Of a DNA stretch of 64,000 nt, positions 1 to 9,875 are shown one piece after another (position 1 is the first letter of the stretch; each line of letters starts with the position of its first letter). Both the position numbers and the translations under genes were made by a program. Origin of the DNA: Candidatus Thermochlorobacteriaceae bacterium (GTDB lineage: Bacteria; Bacteroidota; Chlorobiia; Chlorobiales; Thermochlorobacteraceae). Below the pieces are notes generated by a model. It ran no database searches. It was given only the letters and a program-made list of their open reading frames with translations, and was not told where the DNA came from. The stretch is taken from assembly GCA_029263855.1 (NCBI GenBank), contig JAJUFC010000009.1, positions 62,001 through 126,000 of the forward strand. The letters are read 5' to 3'.

Positions 1-2
1 AT

Positions 3-1004
3 AAAATCATCGCGCAATGTATTCGCGATGAATCTGCGCTTGTTCATCGCACGGCTCTTCACTGTGCGCCGCTTCTCTCAAAGGTTGATGATGCAATGAA
101 ATTCAAATGGGTAGAAACGCTGAGCAAAGAACGATTTTTGAGAAAAGTCCAACAATTAAACTCGCTTTCCGAAAATTCCGACGAGCAAGTTTATCGTGGT
201 CTGTGTCGCGCGCTCGGTTACAGCCAGAACGTCGCGCCGATGGAAAAACTCGCCGCGCTCCTGCCTTTTGAACGCTTGAAGATTTTTTCAGGATTGTCAT
301 TCGCGGAGCGTCGCCAAAAACTCGAAGCGATTTTCTTTTCGCTTTCGGGCTTGATGCCCGAAACGCCCGACGAGCCGTATTGCGACCAATTGCGCTCTGA
401 CTTCGCCCAAACGGAGTTCGCCTCGCTTCCGAAGTTGGCGGCGAGCGAGTGGGTTTTCTTTCGGCTTCGCCCCGCGAATTTTCCGACGCTTCGCCTTGCC
501 GCGCTCTCGGAAATTCTCTCCAAAAATTTGGAGCGCGGTTTCATCGCGCCCGCGAAGGAAATCGTCGAGATGAGCCTTCCCGCCAAACGCGCGCTCGCTT
601 TGCTCGAAAGCCTTTTTATCGCTGACGCAAGCGGCTATTGGCAACGCCATTATCGGTTTGGCGCGCCCGCGAAAACGCTTGTGAAATCTCTTGTTGGAAA
701 AACGCGCGCGGCGGAAATCGTCTTGAACGCGCTTCTGCCTGTGCTTTATGGTGATTACACAAAACGAAACGATGCGTTGCGACAAAACGAAGTGCTCGAA
801 CTTTACGCCGCTTATCCAAAAGGCTTGACGAGCGACCTTTCCAATTCCGTGATGGACGAGTTGCTTGGCGACGCTTATCAGGCGAAATCGGCGATGATTG
901 AGCAAGGGTTGATAGAACTTCGCAAGTCGTATTGCGAGCGGTTTCGCTGTTTGGAGTGCGCAATTGGCAAAGCCATTTTTGCGGGCGGTCAATCAATTTC
1001 TTGA
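3..1004 (+). CDS. DUF2851 family protein, 5' end cut by window
   Basis: The reading frame is open from the window edge (codons from base 3) through the ATG at 96 to the stop at 1004, so the visible 334 codons are the C-terminal part of a larger gene and the ATG at 96 is internal. The sequence matches the Bacteroidota/Chlorobiota family DUF2851 (usually about 430 residues): the ALGYSQN segment, the LEAIFFSLSGLMPE segment and the conserved WVFFRLRPANFPTLRLAAL block are all present, as is the C-terminal cysteine-rich end (CERFRCLECAIGKAIF). The function of the family is not known; a nucleic-acid-related role has been suspected only from composition. A short gap separates it from the protease gene downstream. 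Confidence 0.8.
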   Translation, partial: KIIAQCIRDESALVHRTALHCAPLLSKVDDAMKFKWVETLSKERFLRKVQQLNSLSENSDEQVYRGLCRALGYSQNVAPMEKLAALLPFERLKIFSGLSFAERRQKLEAIFFSLSGLMPETPDEPYCDQLRSDFAQTEFASLPKLAASEWVFFRLRPANFPTLRLAALSEILSKNLERGFIAPAKEIVEMSLPAKRALALLESLFIADASGYWQRHYRFGAPAKTLVKSLVGKTRAAEIVLNALLPVLYGDYTKRNDALRQNEVLELYAAYPKGLTSDLSNSVMDELLGDAYQAKSAMIEQGLIELRKSYCERFRCLECAIGKAIFAGGQSIS

Positions 1005-1065
1005 CGTTGCAATCGTAGTTGCTCTGTTGTAGATTCTGCAAAATTCTGTCAACAATTTCTTCCAA

Positions 1066-2814
1066 ATGGAACACATGAAAAAGTTACTCTTGCCGTCGCT
1101 TCTGGTGCTGACAATGGTTCTTGGCGGGTTCGGCTTTGTTGTGAAGAATGAAAACTTCTTCGAGATTACGCGCAACATTGAACTGCTCGGAAAAGTCTAT
1201 CGCGAAATTTCTTCAAGCTATGTCGACCAGATTGATGTGGCGCAATTCATGCGTGCTGGGATTGATGGCATGCTTTCCACATTAGACCCATACACCGTGT
1301 TTATGGACGAGGAAGAATCGGACGACATCGAGCAAATCACGACGGGCAAATATGCGGGCATTGGCGTGTCGCTTGGCACTGATGCAGATGGCAGAGTGAT
1401 GATTATGAGCGTAACCGAAGGCTACGCGGCGGATAAGGCAGGCATGCGCATTGGCGATGTCATTATCGAGGTCGATGGTAAAAACGTCAAAGGCAAAACG
1501 CTTTCGGATATTCGAACGATGGTGCGCGGCGAGGCTGAAACGGAATTGCGCTTAAAAATTGAGCGCGAAGGCGAGCGCAAGCCGTTGGAGTTCGTCTTGA
1601 TTCGTCGCGAAATCGTCATCAAAAACGTGGCGTATTCGGGCTTCGTGAGCGAGGGCATTGGCTACATCAAGTTGGAGCGGTTCAGCGTGAACGCGGCGGA
1701 AGAAGTCGCCACCGCTTTGCGTGCGCTTCAAGATTCTTCAAAGATGAGCGGGCGCAAACTGCGCGGAATGATTTTGGATTTGCGCGACAATCCCGGCGGC
1801 TTGCTCGATGCCGCTGTTAGCATTGCAGGAAAATTCGTGCCGCAAGGAAGCACGATTGTAACAACGAAGGGTCGCGACACCACGAAAGTGCGCTCTTACG
1901 CCTCGCCTGTTGCGCCGCTGATGCTCGATGTGCCGCTTGCGGTGATGATTGACGGCGGAAGCGCGTCGGCGTCGGAAATTGTTGCAGGGGCGATTCAAGA
2001 TTTAGACCGCGGCGTTGTGATTGGCACGCGCTCCTTCGGCAAAGGCTTGGTTCAAACGATTTCGCGTATGCCTTACAACACGTCGCTCAAAATCACAACA
2101 GCGAAATATTACACGCCCAGCGGCAGATTGATTCAAGAAGTCGACTACTTCCAACGCAACAAAAAAGAAGGCAAGCGGAAAGTCTTTGCAGTTGAACAAG
2201 ACACCATTCACAAACCTTTCTCAACTCAAGGGGGCAGAATCGTTTATGACGGCGGCGGCATCACGCCCGACGTCAAGGTTGAAGACCGTGAATACACCGC
2301 GCTCGAAACCGCGCTCTATCGCAAATCCGCGTTTTTGAAATTCGCCAATCAGTATCGCGCCAAGCGCTCATCGCTCCCGACGAACTTTCAAGCCGACGAT
2401 GCTCTGCTTGCCGAGTTCAAAGCCTTTCTCGATACAGATAAATTCACCTACGAATCCGACGCCGAAAAAGAACTTCAAGACCTGAGTGAAATTGCCGCAA
2501 AGAATACTTACAGTGAATCTCTTCAAAAGCAACTTGCCGACCTCAAGCGCGTGATGGCAGAAGAAAAAGAGCGCGACTTTTATCGTCAAAAAGAATCTCT
2601 GCTCTCGATTTTAGGGCGCGAAATCATTACGCGCTACAAGGGCGAAGAAGCCGGGCTTGTCGCCTCGTTCAATTCCGACAAACAACTGCTTGAAGCCGTC
2701 TCCGTGCTGAACGATAGCAAACGCTACGCACTGCTACTTTCTTCCGACCATGAAATCGGCGGCGCGGTTACGCCGAAAAAATCGTCGCGTCCGGCTCGCA
2801 GAAAATCGCGCTAA
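1066..2814 (+). CDS. S41 family C-terminal processing peptidase (CtpA/Prc-like)
   Basis: This is a periplasmic carboxyl-terminal processing serine protease of 582 residues. It has an N-terminal hydrophobic segment (about residues 5-25), an S41 N-terminal helical part with the DPYTVFMDEEE segment, a PDZ domain (about 95-175) and the S41 catalytic domain (about 185-365). The catalytic pair is visible as Ser301 in GGSASASEIVAGA and Lys326 in SFGKGLVQ; the 25-residue spacing is that of the known Ser-Lys dyad. The C-terminal extension of about 200 residues is charged and helical and ends in a basic tail. An alternative start at 1075 (MKKLLLPS) would give a cleaner signal peptide. Its usual role is trimming C-termini or degrading tagged proteins in the cell envelope. 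The small membrane protein gene follows after 6 bases, suggesting co-transcription. Confidence 0.93.
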   Translation: MEHMKKLLLPSLLVLTMVLGGFGFVVKNENFFEITRNIELLGKVYREISSSYVDQIDVAQFMRAGIDGMLSTLDPYTVFMDEEESDDIEQITTGKYAGIGVSLGTDADGRVMIMSVTEGYAADKAGMRIGDVIIEVDGKNVKGKTLSDIRTMVRGEAETELRLKIEREGERKPLEFVLIRREIVIKNVAYSGFVSEGIGYIKLERFSVNAAEEVATALRALQDSSKMSGRKLRGMILDLRDNPGGLLDAAVSIAGKFVPQGSTIVTTKGRDTTKVRSYASPVAPLMLDVPLAVMIDGGSASASEIVAGAIQDLDRGVVIGTRSFGKGLVQTISRMPYNTSLKITTAKYYTPSGRLIQEVDYFQRNKKEGKRKVFAVEQDTIHKPFSTQGGRIVYDGGGITPDVKVEDREYTALETALYRKSAFLKFANQYRAKRSSLPTNFQADDALLAEFKAFLDTDKFTYESDAEKELQDLSEIAAKNTYSESLQKQLADLKRVMAEEKERDFYRQKESLLSILGREIITRYKGEEAGLVASFNSDKQLLEAVSVLNDSKRYALLLSSDHEIGGAVTPKKSSRPARRKSR

Positions 2815-2820
2815 TCCTCA

Positions 2821-3228
2821 ATGTTCGTTGCGCTTCTCTTCGTTACTTTCGCCGTCGCATTCGGCGTGGCGTTCATCATCGATTTGCTCTTCAAGCGCTC
2901 GCTCGACCGCATTTTGAAGCGCATTATCACCGATGACATTTACACGGCTTGGGTGCGTTACGTGCGCTTCGCAATCTATGTCGTTGGAATTTCAAACGGG
3001 GTGCGAGTGTGGGATTTAGAGCGTTATGTCTCGCCGCGCGGTGTAGAGCAAAATGCGCCGCCGATTCTCGATCTCACCACTGAACGGTGGATTCTGGAAG
3101 TTTATCGCACCATCATTGAAACCTTGCAAGGCATCGCGTGGATGCTGTTGCTCTTCTTCATCTTTGGGCTGATTGCCTTCGTGATTGTGCGCATTTCAGA
3201 ATCACGCGCGAAAAAGAGCGACGCTTAA
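2821..3228 (+). CDS. Small two-helix membrane protein of unknown function
   Basis: The product has 135 residues with one hydrophobic segment at the N-terminus (about 1-22) and one near the C-terminus (about 103-126), joined by a soluble part of about 75 residues with an aromatic, charged WVRYVRFAIYVVG stretch. I recognise no family. It starts 6 bases after the stop of the S41 protease gene, so the two probably form one transcript, and its last 4 bases overlap the convergent ftsE stop. A role alongside the protease (adaptor or membrane anchor) is only a guess from position. Confidence 0.6.
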   Translation: MFVALLFVTFAVAFGVAFIIDLLFKRSLDRILKRIITDDIYTAWVRYVRFAIYVVGISNGVRVWDLERYVSPRGVEQNAPPILDLTTERWILEVYRTIIETLQGIAWMLLLFFIFGLIAFVIVRISESRAKKSDA

Positions 3229-3899
3229 CTTTGCGCAGGTGAAACTTCTACTTCTTCCAACACGCCGTTTTTCAAACGCAAGATGCGTGCAGGCACTTGC
3301 TTGACGATGTTGTAGTCATGCGTAACCACCACCACCGAAATTCCTTTGAGGCTTATTTTTTTCAGAAGTAACATAATTTCCAGCGAGACTTCGGGGTCTA
3401 AATTGCCTGTGGGTTCATCGGCTAACAGCACGAAAGGCTCGCGGACGATGGCGCGCGCAATCGCAACGCGCTGTTGCTCTCCACCTGAAAGATTGCGCGG
3501 ATACTCGTTCCGTTTTTGCGATAAGCCCACTTCCGCGAGCGCCGCGCCGACCTTTTTCGGAATTTCTTTGACGCGCACGTCAGTTACTTCCAAGACAAAT
3601 GCGACATTTTCATACACCGTCCTATCTTCAAATAGCCTGAACTCCTGAAACACAACGCCCAAGTTGCGCCGCAAATACGGAATCTCCTTGCGCTTGATGG
3701 TGCTTGAACAATACTCGCCCACGCGCACCTCGCCCTCGTCGGGAAACAAGTCCATATACAGCAATTTGAGAAACGAACTTTTGCCTGCGCCGCTCGGTCC
3801 GATGAGGTAGAGCAGTTCGCCGCGCCCAATGCGGAGGCTTTGTTTGTCTAAGACGGTTTTGTTTCCGCGATGGAGCGTAACCGATTCAAAGGTAATCAT
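3225..3899 (-). CDS. ftsE: Cell-division ABC transporter ATP-binding protein FtsE
   Basis: This is a 224-residue single ABC ATPase. The Walker [10 protein letters not shown] is at 34-42, the Q-loop in VVFQEFRLF, the signature [14 protein letters not shown] starts at 137, Walker [12 protein letters not shown] at 158 and the switch His in VVVTHDYN. Size and the EPTGNLD form fit FtsE, which with the membrane protein FtsX controls peptidoglycan hydrolases at the septum. No ftsX gene lies beside it: the next gene on this strand side is convergent. LolD-type transporters have a similar ATPase, so that assignment is a second choice. The type I restriction island ends 78 bases upstream of its start, so its original promoter region may have been altered by the insertion. 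Confidence 0.8.
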   Translation of the reverse strand: MITFESVTLHRGNKTVLDKQSLRIGRGELLYLIGPSGAGKSSFLKLLYMDLFPDEGEVRVGEYCSSTIKRKEIPYLRRNLGVVFQEFRLFEDRTVYENVAFVLEVTDVRVKEIPKKVGAALAEVGLSQKRNEYPRNLSGGEQQRVAIARAIVREPFVLLADEPTGNLDPEVSLEIMLLLKKISLKGISVVVVTHDYNIVKQVPARILRLKNGVLEEVEVSPAQS

Positions 3900-3976
3900 G
3901 GATTTTTGCCTACATAGAGTTTATTCCTCTGACTTTGTATTGATGCTTAGGATGATTTTTTCATTCTGGATAGAGG

Positions 3977-6900
3977 TTAAATTGTGCCAATCGCATAGTC
4001 GTCTTTCGTTACCCCAATTTTTACCAAGTCCTCTGCTAACATTTTTGCTTGTGTGATTACTGTCTCAACCGCTTTTTCTTGTAAGTCTGGCGGATAACCG
4101 TGTAGTCTTAAAATTCGTCTGATGTTACGTCTCAACGCAGATTGTACGCTTTCTTTAATCGTCCAATCTATGGTAGTGCTGTTGCGGACGGTCTTTAAAA
4201 GTTCTTGGGCAATATGTTTCAACACTTGGTCGCCCAAAATGGCTACTGCGCTATTGTTTACTTCCAAAGCGGTATAAAAAGCATATTCTCTGTAATCCAA
4301 GCCTAATTGTTCGCCCCGCCTGTCTGATTCTTTCATTTGCCGGGCAAAAGGTATCAGTACTTTTTCCAAAAACTCCACTGTGTCTATCATTCCGTTGTGG
4401 TAGCGTTTGATGGCATCTTCCAGCATTTCGGAAAATTTCTTGCTTTCTACCAGATTGATTTTTGTTCGCTTCTTTATTTCGTCTTTGAGTAGTTTTTTCA
4501 ATAACTCAACGGCTAAATTCTTTTGTGGCAAGTCTTTCAGTTCCTGCAAAAAGCGTTCGTCAAGGATTTCAATGCTCGGTTTTTTCAGTCCTGCGGCATC
4601 AAAAATGTCAATCACATTGTCGGCTGTGATAGCTTCTGAAATGATTTGCCTGATGGCGGTTTCCATTTCTTCGTCTGTCTTTCTGCCTTCGTTTCGGTCG
4701 GATATTTTTACTAACCTTGATTTGATGGCTTGAAACAACGCTACATCATCACGAATAGCCATTGCTTTTTCGTGTGGAACGGAAATAGCAAAGGCTTTGA
4801 GCAACTTGCTGGTATTGTCAGTAAAGGCTTGCTCTCCGTTTTCCTGACTGAAAATGTAATCCACGATAACGGGAATGAATTTCAGTTTTTCTTCGGGTGC
4901 AAGCGTGAAGAATTTACGCCAATCAAAATGCCGCAACTGATATTCTATGGCTTCGTGCAGTTCCAACATTTTGGCAACTGCCAACTCCTGGTCGAGTGTC
5001 GGTTTGCCTTCACCACCGCTGGCGGTGTAATCGGCTAAGGCTATCTTCAGTTCTTGTGCAATGCCCAAATAATCCACCACCAAACCGCCTTCTTTGCCTT
5101 CGGTGAATACCCGGTTTACCCGAGCAATGGCTTGCATCAGGTTATGCCCACGCATGGGCTTGTCTACATACAGCGTGTGCAGGCAAGGAGCATCAAACCC
5201 CGTGAGCCACATATCCCGTACAATGACCAGTTTTAAGGGGTCTTTCGGATTTTTCAGGCGGTCGCCAATGGCTTTTCTTCTAGGCTTGTTGCGAATGTGC
5301 GGCTGCATATTCAAAGGGTCGCTGCTGCTGCCTGTCATTATCACTTTAATGGTGCCCTTGTCGTCATCGTCTGAGTGCCACAAGGGGCGAAGTTTGATAA
5401 TGGCTTCATACAATTCCACACAAATTCTGCGGCTCATGCACACTATCATAGCTTTGCCGTCTAACACTGCATTGCGCTGTTCAAAGTGGTACACCAAGTC
5501 TTCAGCAATTTTTTGCAGTCGGTTAGGGTTGCCCACAATAGCTTCCAACCGTGTCCATTTGGCTCGTAACTCTTGGCGGTTGGTGAGTTCTTCACTTTCT
5601 GTGAGTTCTTCAAACTGCTCGTCTAATTTTACTTTTTCGTCTTCGTTAAAATGCACTTTTGCCAGACGGCTTTCATAGAAAATCGGAACGGTGGCGCGGT
5701 CGTTTACGGCTTGCTGAATATCATAAATATCCACATAGTTTCCGAAAACGGCTTGTGTGTTTCGGTCTGTGCTTTCAATGGGTGTTCCTGTAAAACCTAT
5801 AAATGTAGCATTGGGCAAAGCATCACGCAAATGTTTGGCAAAGCCGTCAATAAAATCGTATTGGCTGCGGTGAGCTTCATCGGCAATCACCACAATATTT
5901 TTCCGTTCGCTGATTGCCTGTATTTCTGCACCGATATATTCTGCATTTGGCTCGTTTATAGTATTCGGGTTTTCAGACTGAACCCTATCAACTGGCACTG
6001 GCATAAATTTCTGAATAGTAGTAAACACAATGCCCCCCGAAGCCACACTCAACAAGGTTCTTAAATGTCTGCGGTCTTCGGCTTGCTGCGGTTCCTGCCT
6101 TAAAAGTTGCTGGCAGTTGCTAAAAGTTTCATAGAGCTGGTTGTCCAAATCGTTGCGGTCAGTCAGCACAACCAATGTTGGGTTTTTCATCTCTGGTTCA
6201 ATAATCAATTTACCTGAATAAAAAACCATGCTCAGGCTTTTTCCGCTTCCCTGCGTATGCCACACCACACCGCCCCGCTTATCCCCATTTGCTCCACTGG
6301 CTAATACAGTGCTTTGCACAGCCTTATTTACGGCATAGTATTGATGATAAGCCGCAACCTTTTTCAGCGTTTTGTCTTTGCTCTTTTCAAATACAATAAA
6401 ATGGCGGATTAAATCCAACAGGGTGTGCTTATTCAATAACCCCTCAAACAAAACCTGCATTTCTAATTCGTTTTGCAAGGCTGTGGTTTTGCCGTCTTTG
6501 GTTTTCCACTGCATAAACCTGCCGTAATCACTGGTAATGGTACCACAACGGGCATCCCAACCATCGGAAATGACAAGCAAAGCATTGTAAACAAAGAGCG
6601 AAGGAATGGCTTGCTTGTAGGTTTGCAGTTGATTGAATGCTAATTTGACAGTAGTATTTTCATCTACGGCATTTTTCAGTTCTATTACCACCAAAGGCAA
6701 ACCGTTGATGAATAAAATTATGTCGGGGCGTTTGTTTTGGTTGCCTTCAATAATGGTGAACTGATTAACGGCTAAAAACTCGTTCTTTTCGGGTTGGTTG
6801 AAATTTGCAATATAAACTTTCTCGCCTCTGATGCCGTCTGCCGTTCTTACTTCTACATCTACACCTTCGGTGAGGTATTTGTGAAATGTTTCGTTGTTGA

Positions 6901-7147
6901 TTAAGGCATTGGGGCTATCGGTGCGAAGCACTTTTTTCAACGCATCTTCTTTGGCATCTTGTGATATGTTGGGGTTGAGTTTGTCAATGGCATCACGCAA
7001 ACGGGTAAGCAACACCACTTCGTTGTATTGCCTTTCGGGATGCTCACTACCGGGTGAAATCTCTGTGCCTAAAAGGTAGGAGTAACCCAACTTTTGCAGA
7101 TAGCCGATGGCGATTTCTTCTATTTCGTTTTCGCTGATACTGTTCAT
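3977..7147 (-). CDS. hsdR: Type I restriction enzyme, R subunit (HsdR)
   Basis: The 1056-residue product is the DNA translocase/endonuclease subunit of a type I restriction-modification complex. The N-terminal nuclease domain shows the PD-(D/E)xK residues Pro141-Asp142 and Glu156-Leu-Lys158 (VVIELKNA). The SF2 motor follows: Walker A TQGSGKS at 298-304, DEAH at 423-426 ([11 protein letters not shown]), the motif III block [10 protein letters not shown] near 450, and the motif VI-like [10 protein letters not shown] helical C-terminal domain, which binds the methylase core, covers about 800-1056. Length is typical. Its start overlaps the rhuM stop by 4 bases, so the two are translationally coupled, and it is the last gene of the island. 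No disrupted motif is seen, so the enzyme could be active. Confidence 0.96.
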   Translation of the reverse strand: MNSISENEIEEIAIGYLQKLGYSYLLGTEISPGSEHPERQYNEVVLLTRLRDAIDKLNPNISQDAKEDALKKVLRTDSPNALINNETFHKYLTEGVDVEVRTADGIRGEKVYIANFNQPEKNEFLAVNQFTIIEGNQNKRPDIILFINGLPLVVIELKNAVDENTTVKLAFNQLQTYKQAIPSLFVYNALLVISDGWDARCGTITSDYGRFMQWKTKDGKTTALQNELEMQVLFEGLLNKHTLLDLIRHFIVFEKSKDKTLKKVAAYHQYYAVNKAVQSTVLASGANGDKRGGVVWHTQGSGKSLSMVFYSGKLIIEPEMKNPTLVVLTDRNDLDNQLYETFSNCQQLLRQEPQQAEDRRHLRTLLSVASGGIVFTTIQKFMPVPVDRVQSENPNTINEPNAEYIGAEIQAISERKNIVVIADEAHRSQYDFIDGFAKHLRDALPNATFIGFTGTPIESTDRNTQAVFGNYVDIYDIQQAVNDRATVPIFYESRLAKVHFNEDEKVKLDEQFEELTESEELTNRQELRAKWTRLEAIVGNPNRLQKIAEDLVYHFEQRNAVLDGKAMIVCMSRRICVELYEAIIKLRPLWHSDDDDKGTIKVIMTGSSSDPLNMQPHIRNKPRRKAIGDRLKNPKDPLKLVIVRDMWLTGFDAPCLHTLYVDKPMRGHNLMQAIARVNRVFTEGKEGGLVVDYLGIAQELKIALADYTASGGEGKPTLDQELAVAKMLELHEAIEYQLRHFDWRKFFTLAPEEKLKFIPVIVDYIFSQENGEQAFTDNTSKLLKAFAISVPHEKAMAIRDDVALFQAIKSRLVKISDRNEGRKTDEEMETAIRQIISEAITADNVIDIFDAAGLKKPSIEILDERFLQELKDLPQKNLAVELLKKLLKDEIKKRTKINLVESKKFSEMLEDAIKRYHNGMIDTVEFLEKVLIPFARQMKESDRRGEQLGLDYREYAFYTALEVNNSAVAILGDQVLKHIAQELLKTVRNSTTIDWTIKESVQSALRRNIRRILRLHGYPPDLQEKAVETVITQAKMLAEDLVKIGVTKDDYAIGTI

Positions 7148-8151
7148 TTTTTCTTTTTACGCGGTGATATTTTTTTTATTTCTTTATCAAAATCGCTTTC
7201 AAAGTTTTTATCCTGAATTACACGGAATTTTTCGTATTCCTGCTCTGCCAAACGCTTGGCTACTTCATGGCTTACTTTTCCGGCATCTTTCAATACTTCG
7301 TATTCGTTGAACTGCAAAAAGGCATCTAATTTTTGCACCCAATCAACCATTTTCATTGGAATTTGTCGGGCGGCTTGGTTTTCGGCATAATCCAAGTACA
7401 TACTCACCACTCTTTCCAATTCCTTTATTTCTTTTTCAATCAGGTAGTTTTTGGCAATGCTTACATCGGTTTTCAAAATCTTGCCTTTGGGTGCGTTTTT
7501 CCATGTTTGCAAACCCATGTTCGGTTCGGTTGATTTTGCCCTTTCGGCAATAATTTGAGCAGCCGTTTTACCCGTAATTGCCCAATGAAGTTTGTTCTGA
7601 ACGGTTTTGAAGAAGGTTTGTGTTATTTCCGCATCCTTGTTGTAATCAATGCTGCACTGCTCGTAGATGTCGGTAATTTTTTGGTAGAAACGCCTTTCAC
7701 TTGCCCGTATCTCCCGGATACGTTCCAAGAGTTCATCAAAATAATCTTTGCCGAAGCGTTTGCCCTGTTTGAGGCGTTCATCGTCCAGCACAAAGCCTTT
7801 AATGATAAACTCACGAAGCGTTTTGGTTGCCCAAATGCGGAATTGCGTTGCCTGACGGCTGTTTACCCTGTAGCCCACTGCAATAATGGCATCTAGGTTG
7901 TAAAAGGCAGTAACATAATTTTTACCGTCTGCGGCAGTTGTTTCCATTTTGGAAATAACTGCGTTTTCCTGTAATTCACCTGTTTCAAAGATGTTTTTCA
8001 AATGTTTGCTTACGGCAGGCACTTCCACGCCAAAAAGCTCTGCCATGCGTTTTTGGGTAAGCCAAAAGGTTTCGCCCGAATACACAACTTCAACCTTTAT
8101 GTTGCCTTCGGGCGAAGTGTATAGGATAATGTCTGAAAAGTTATCTGCCAT
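7144..8151 (-). CDS. RhuM family protein in the type I RM operon
   Basis: The 335-residue product matches the RhuM family (named after a Salmonella pathogenicity-island gene; biochemical role unknown), which is often found inside type I restriction loci. The N-terminal half has the typical start [29 protein letters not shown], a predicted helix-turn-helix ([18 protein letters not shown]), then the [26 protein letters not shown] block shared with phage-type KilA-N/BRO-like DNA-associated proteins. The C-terminal half is helical and ends in a lysine-rich tail. It overlaps the GxxExxY gene upstream by 11 bases and hsdR downstream by 4, so it is an integral member of the operon. A regulatory or DNA-binding role is inference. 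Confidence 0.88.
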   Translation of the reverse strand: MADNFSDIILYTSPEGNIKVEVVYSGETFWLTQKRMAELFGVEVPAVSKHLKNIFETGELQENAVISKMETTAADGKNYVTAFYNLDAIIAVGYRVNSRQATQFRIWATKTLREFIIKGFVLDDERLKQGKRFGKDYFDELLERIREIRASERRFYQKITDIYEQCSIDYNKDAEITQTFFKTVQNKLHWAITGKTAAQIIAERAKSTEPNMGLQTWKNAPKGKILKTDVSIAKNYLIEKEIKELERVVSMYLDYAENQAARQIPMKMVDWVQKLDAFLQFNEYEVLKDAGKVSHEVAKRLAEQEYEKFRVIQDKNFESDFDKEIKKISPRKKKK

Positions 8152-8566
8152 TGTCTGAATCTTGATTTTTTGGATTCACTTGATTGCCTTGATTTTTATA
8201 CGAATTATTATGAACTCTTTTAAATTGAAGACTTTTCGCTCCAAAGTTGATTAATAAACCAATTTCTACATTATATACTTCAAGGTAATTCATAGCTTGT
8301 GCCAAATGGACATCTTCCAGATTTATCATAGCTTTCAATTCTACCATTATGACATTTTCTACAAAAAAGTCCACTCTTCTGCCGCCAATCCTCTCGCCCT
8401 TATAGAAAATGTCCATTTCGTATTCACGCTGAAATACTAAGCCTTGATTGGACATTTCAATTTCCAAAGCTCGCTGATAGATGACTTCCTGAAAGCCATT
8501 GCCCAGTATCCTGTGAACTTCCATTGAAGCACCGATTATCTTTTGTGTTATATCTTGATATTTCAT
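8141..8566 (-). CDS. GxxExxY protein (PD-(D/E)xK-like fold)
   Basis: From the preferred start MKYQDITQK the product has 141 residues; the frame runs 12 codons further upstream, but that stretch overlaps the end of hsdS and is poor. The name-giving motif GFQEVIY is present (GNGFQEVIYQRALEIE), followed by the RVDFFVENVIMVELKA block, which looks like the D...E-x-K core of the PD-(D/E)xK nuclease fold. GxxExxY proteins occur widely in Bacteroidota next to type I RM genes and within rRNA intervening sequences; their activity is not established. The last 16 codons ([16 protein letters not shown]) are encoded by a dispersed repeat that also occurs in hsdS, and a matching inverted copy lies just upstream of the start. 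The gene therefore looks like a small inserted cassette. It overlaps rhuM by 11 bases. Confidence 0.85.
   Translation of the reverse strand: MKYQDITQKIIGASMEVHRILGNGFQEVIYQRALEIEMSNQGLVFQREYEMDIFYKGERIGGRRVDFFVENVIMVELKAMINLEDVHLAQAMNYLEVYNVEIGLLINFGAKSLQFKRVHNNSYKNQGNQVNPKNQDSDNGR
8151..8196 (-). repeat. Dispersed repeat copy A (end of GxxExxY gene)
   Basis: About 46-48 bases here match copy B (9202-9249) at roughly 43 of 48 positions by eye, in the same orientation. On the coding strand the block reads as AATCAAG units followed by ATTCAGAC. It encodes the Asn/Gln-rich C-terminus of the GxxExxY protein. Relative to copy D at the other end of the gene it is inverted. Confidence 0.7.
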
Positions 8567-8582
8567 ATATATCCTTTGAATC

Positions 8583-9875
8583 TTATGAATCATGCAAATC
8601 AAGGTTCAGACTTCCACTCATTAGTTTGGGTAACAGACTGTCCCGGATTTGGGTTAGGGTTTGGATTTGGTTAAAATTCTCCAACATCTTCTCAAAAAGA
8701 GGATTAACTATTTCTCCAAAACTTTCAATGAGACTGTGAGTTGGTATTAAAGTTTCAACTCTTTCAATCTGTGAAGCACTTATATTGGGCTGTGCACTTC
8801 CACTTGCAGAACTAAGCAAGACATTTTGATATTCTTTTGTAGAAAGTATTAAATAAGCAAACCATTTCGCAAATTTTACTTTTTCTTTAAATGAACCTAC
8901 TCGCTGATTTAGCCAAAGATTTTTTTCGTTGTTTGGAACAAAGCCAACTTTACCAACCTCAGCACCAGTCATAGCAATAAGTAAATCGCCACTTTTAACT
9001 TTAAAGCGATTATCAACACTTGCTGCAACTTCATCTGATACAAATTGCATATTGACAATATCTACAACATTGTTTGAGATATTTTTGATTTTTATTACGC
9101 CATTGGTGCCAACATCAAGAAAATCTCCACCTTTAAATGCGAAACCATTTTGAACAGAAACCACTTCACCAAGTTTCCCCATTCTCCACCCTTTCGGCAA
9201 ATTGTCTGAACCTTGATTTTTGGGATTCTCTTGATTGGCTTGATTGTTTTCTTTTCCATTTTCTTCTTTCTTTTCAAAATCCTGTTTATCAAGAAAATCA
9301 AGAGAATCAAGGTTCGGACAGTTGAAATTAACAAACCACTCTTTGAAAATGGCTTGTGCCATGACTTCCAACGTTTGGTTCATTTGCAGGTTGAGTTCTA
9401 TTTTGTCGTCAAGGGAGGAGAGAATTTGGGCGATTTGGCGTTGGGTGGAAAGGTCGGGGATTAGCCATTCCGATTTTTCAAGTTGTTTCCAATCTGCTCT
9501 TGGCATACGTGTCCCCGAACTACCGGAATTTGCAATGTTTGTAAATTCTTCGGTTGCTATTAGATAATAGAGAAAGTCCTGTTCAACGTTATTTTTGTTC
9601 TTAATTACATAAATATCTGTTGAGCAAACGCCATCAAATTTTGGCTTATACACTTTCCTAAAATAAGGACGTAATTTACCGTATAAAATATCACCACTGT
9701 AAAACTTGAATTTGTTACTGATTACACTATTTGAACTACCTATACCATTTAATCTTAGACTTTGTTGCTCAATATGTTCTAATCCAATATAAGGTTGTTC
9801 TTTCCCATTAGGAACTACTTGCTCCTTGCGAAGTTCCGCAATCTCCCCCAACTTATATTTTTTCCATTCGCTCAT
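8583..9875 (-). CDS. hsdS: Type I restriction enzyme, specificity subunit (HsdS)
   Basis: The 430-residue product is the DNA-recognition subunit. It has the usual two halves: target recognition domain 1 plus helix (about 1-183, starting MSEWKKYKLGEIAEL, ending LSTQRQIAQILSSLDDKIELN) and domain 2 plus helix (about 228-425, starting LPKGWRMGKLGEVVS, ending RDSLLPKLMSG). The two halves are joined by an odd low-complexity linker at residues 184-229 (PNLDSLDFLDKQ ... NQANQENPKNQGSDN), which is encoded by an inverted pair of the dispersed repeat (copies B and C). The C-terminal LNLDLHDS is encoded by repeat copy D. Its start codon overlaps the stop of a 33-codon ORF (ATGA), so translation is probably coupled. 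Both halves look intact, so a bipartite recognition site is expected. Confidence 0.93.
   Translation of the reverse strand: MSEWKKYKLGEIAELRKEQVVPNGKEQPYIGLEHIEQQSLRLNGIGSSNSVISNKFKFYSGDILYGKLRPYFRKVYKPKFDGVCSTDIYVIKNKNNVEQDFLYYLIATEEFTNIANSGSSGTRMPRADWKQLEKSEWLIPDLSTQRQIAQILSSLDDKIELNLQMNQTLEVMAQAIFKEWFVNFNCPNLDSLDFLDKQDFEKKEENGKENNQANQENPKNQGSDNLPKGWRMGKLGEVVSVQNGFAFKGGDFLDVGTNGVIKIKNISNNVVDIVNMQFVSDEVAASVDNRFKVKSGDLLIAMTGAEVGKVGFVPNNEKNLWLNQRVGSFKEKVKFAKWFAYLILSTKEYQNVLLSSASGSAQPNISASQIERVETLIPTHSLIESFGEIVNPLFEKMLENFNQIQTLTQIRDSLLPKLMSGSLNLDLHDS
8587..8611 (+). repeat. Dispersed repeat copy D (end of hsdS)
   Basis: The core AATCAAGGTTCAGAC lies here on the plus strand, preceded by GAATCATGCA. 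It is inverted relative to copy A, and together A and D bracket the GxxExxY coding region. It encodes the last residues of HsdS. Confidence 0.65.
9202..9249 (-). repeat. Dispersed repeat copy B (hsdS linker)
   Basis: Nearly the same block as copy A in the same orientation: on the coding strand AATCAAG units, then AATCAAGGTTCAGACAA. It encodes NQANQENPKNQGSDN in the linker between the two recognition domains of HsdS. It faces copy C across about 40 bases, making an inverted pair able to form a hairpin in DNA or mRNA. Confidence 0.7.
9289..9320 (+). repeat. Dispersed repeat copy C (hsdS linker)
   Basis: Plus-strand AATCAAG units followed by AATCAAGGTTCGGAC, the inverse of copy B. On the hsdS coding strand it encodes CPNLDSLDFLDK. 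The B-C arrangement is the same as A-D, except that the interval is about 40 bases instead of a GxxExxY gene. Confidence 0.65.

Noticed and set aside
297-992. 231-codon minus-strand frame opposite the DUF2851 gene
   Set aside because: The plus strand carries a recognisable family; the minus frame is Arg/Lys-rich and matches nothing.
8151-9320. Repeats considered as a CRISPR array
   Set aside because: The copies are inverted as well as direct, unevenly spaced, lie inside coding sequence and vary in sequence; no cas gene is near.
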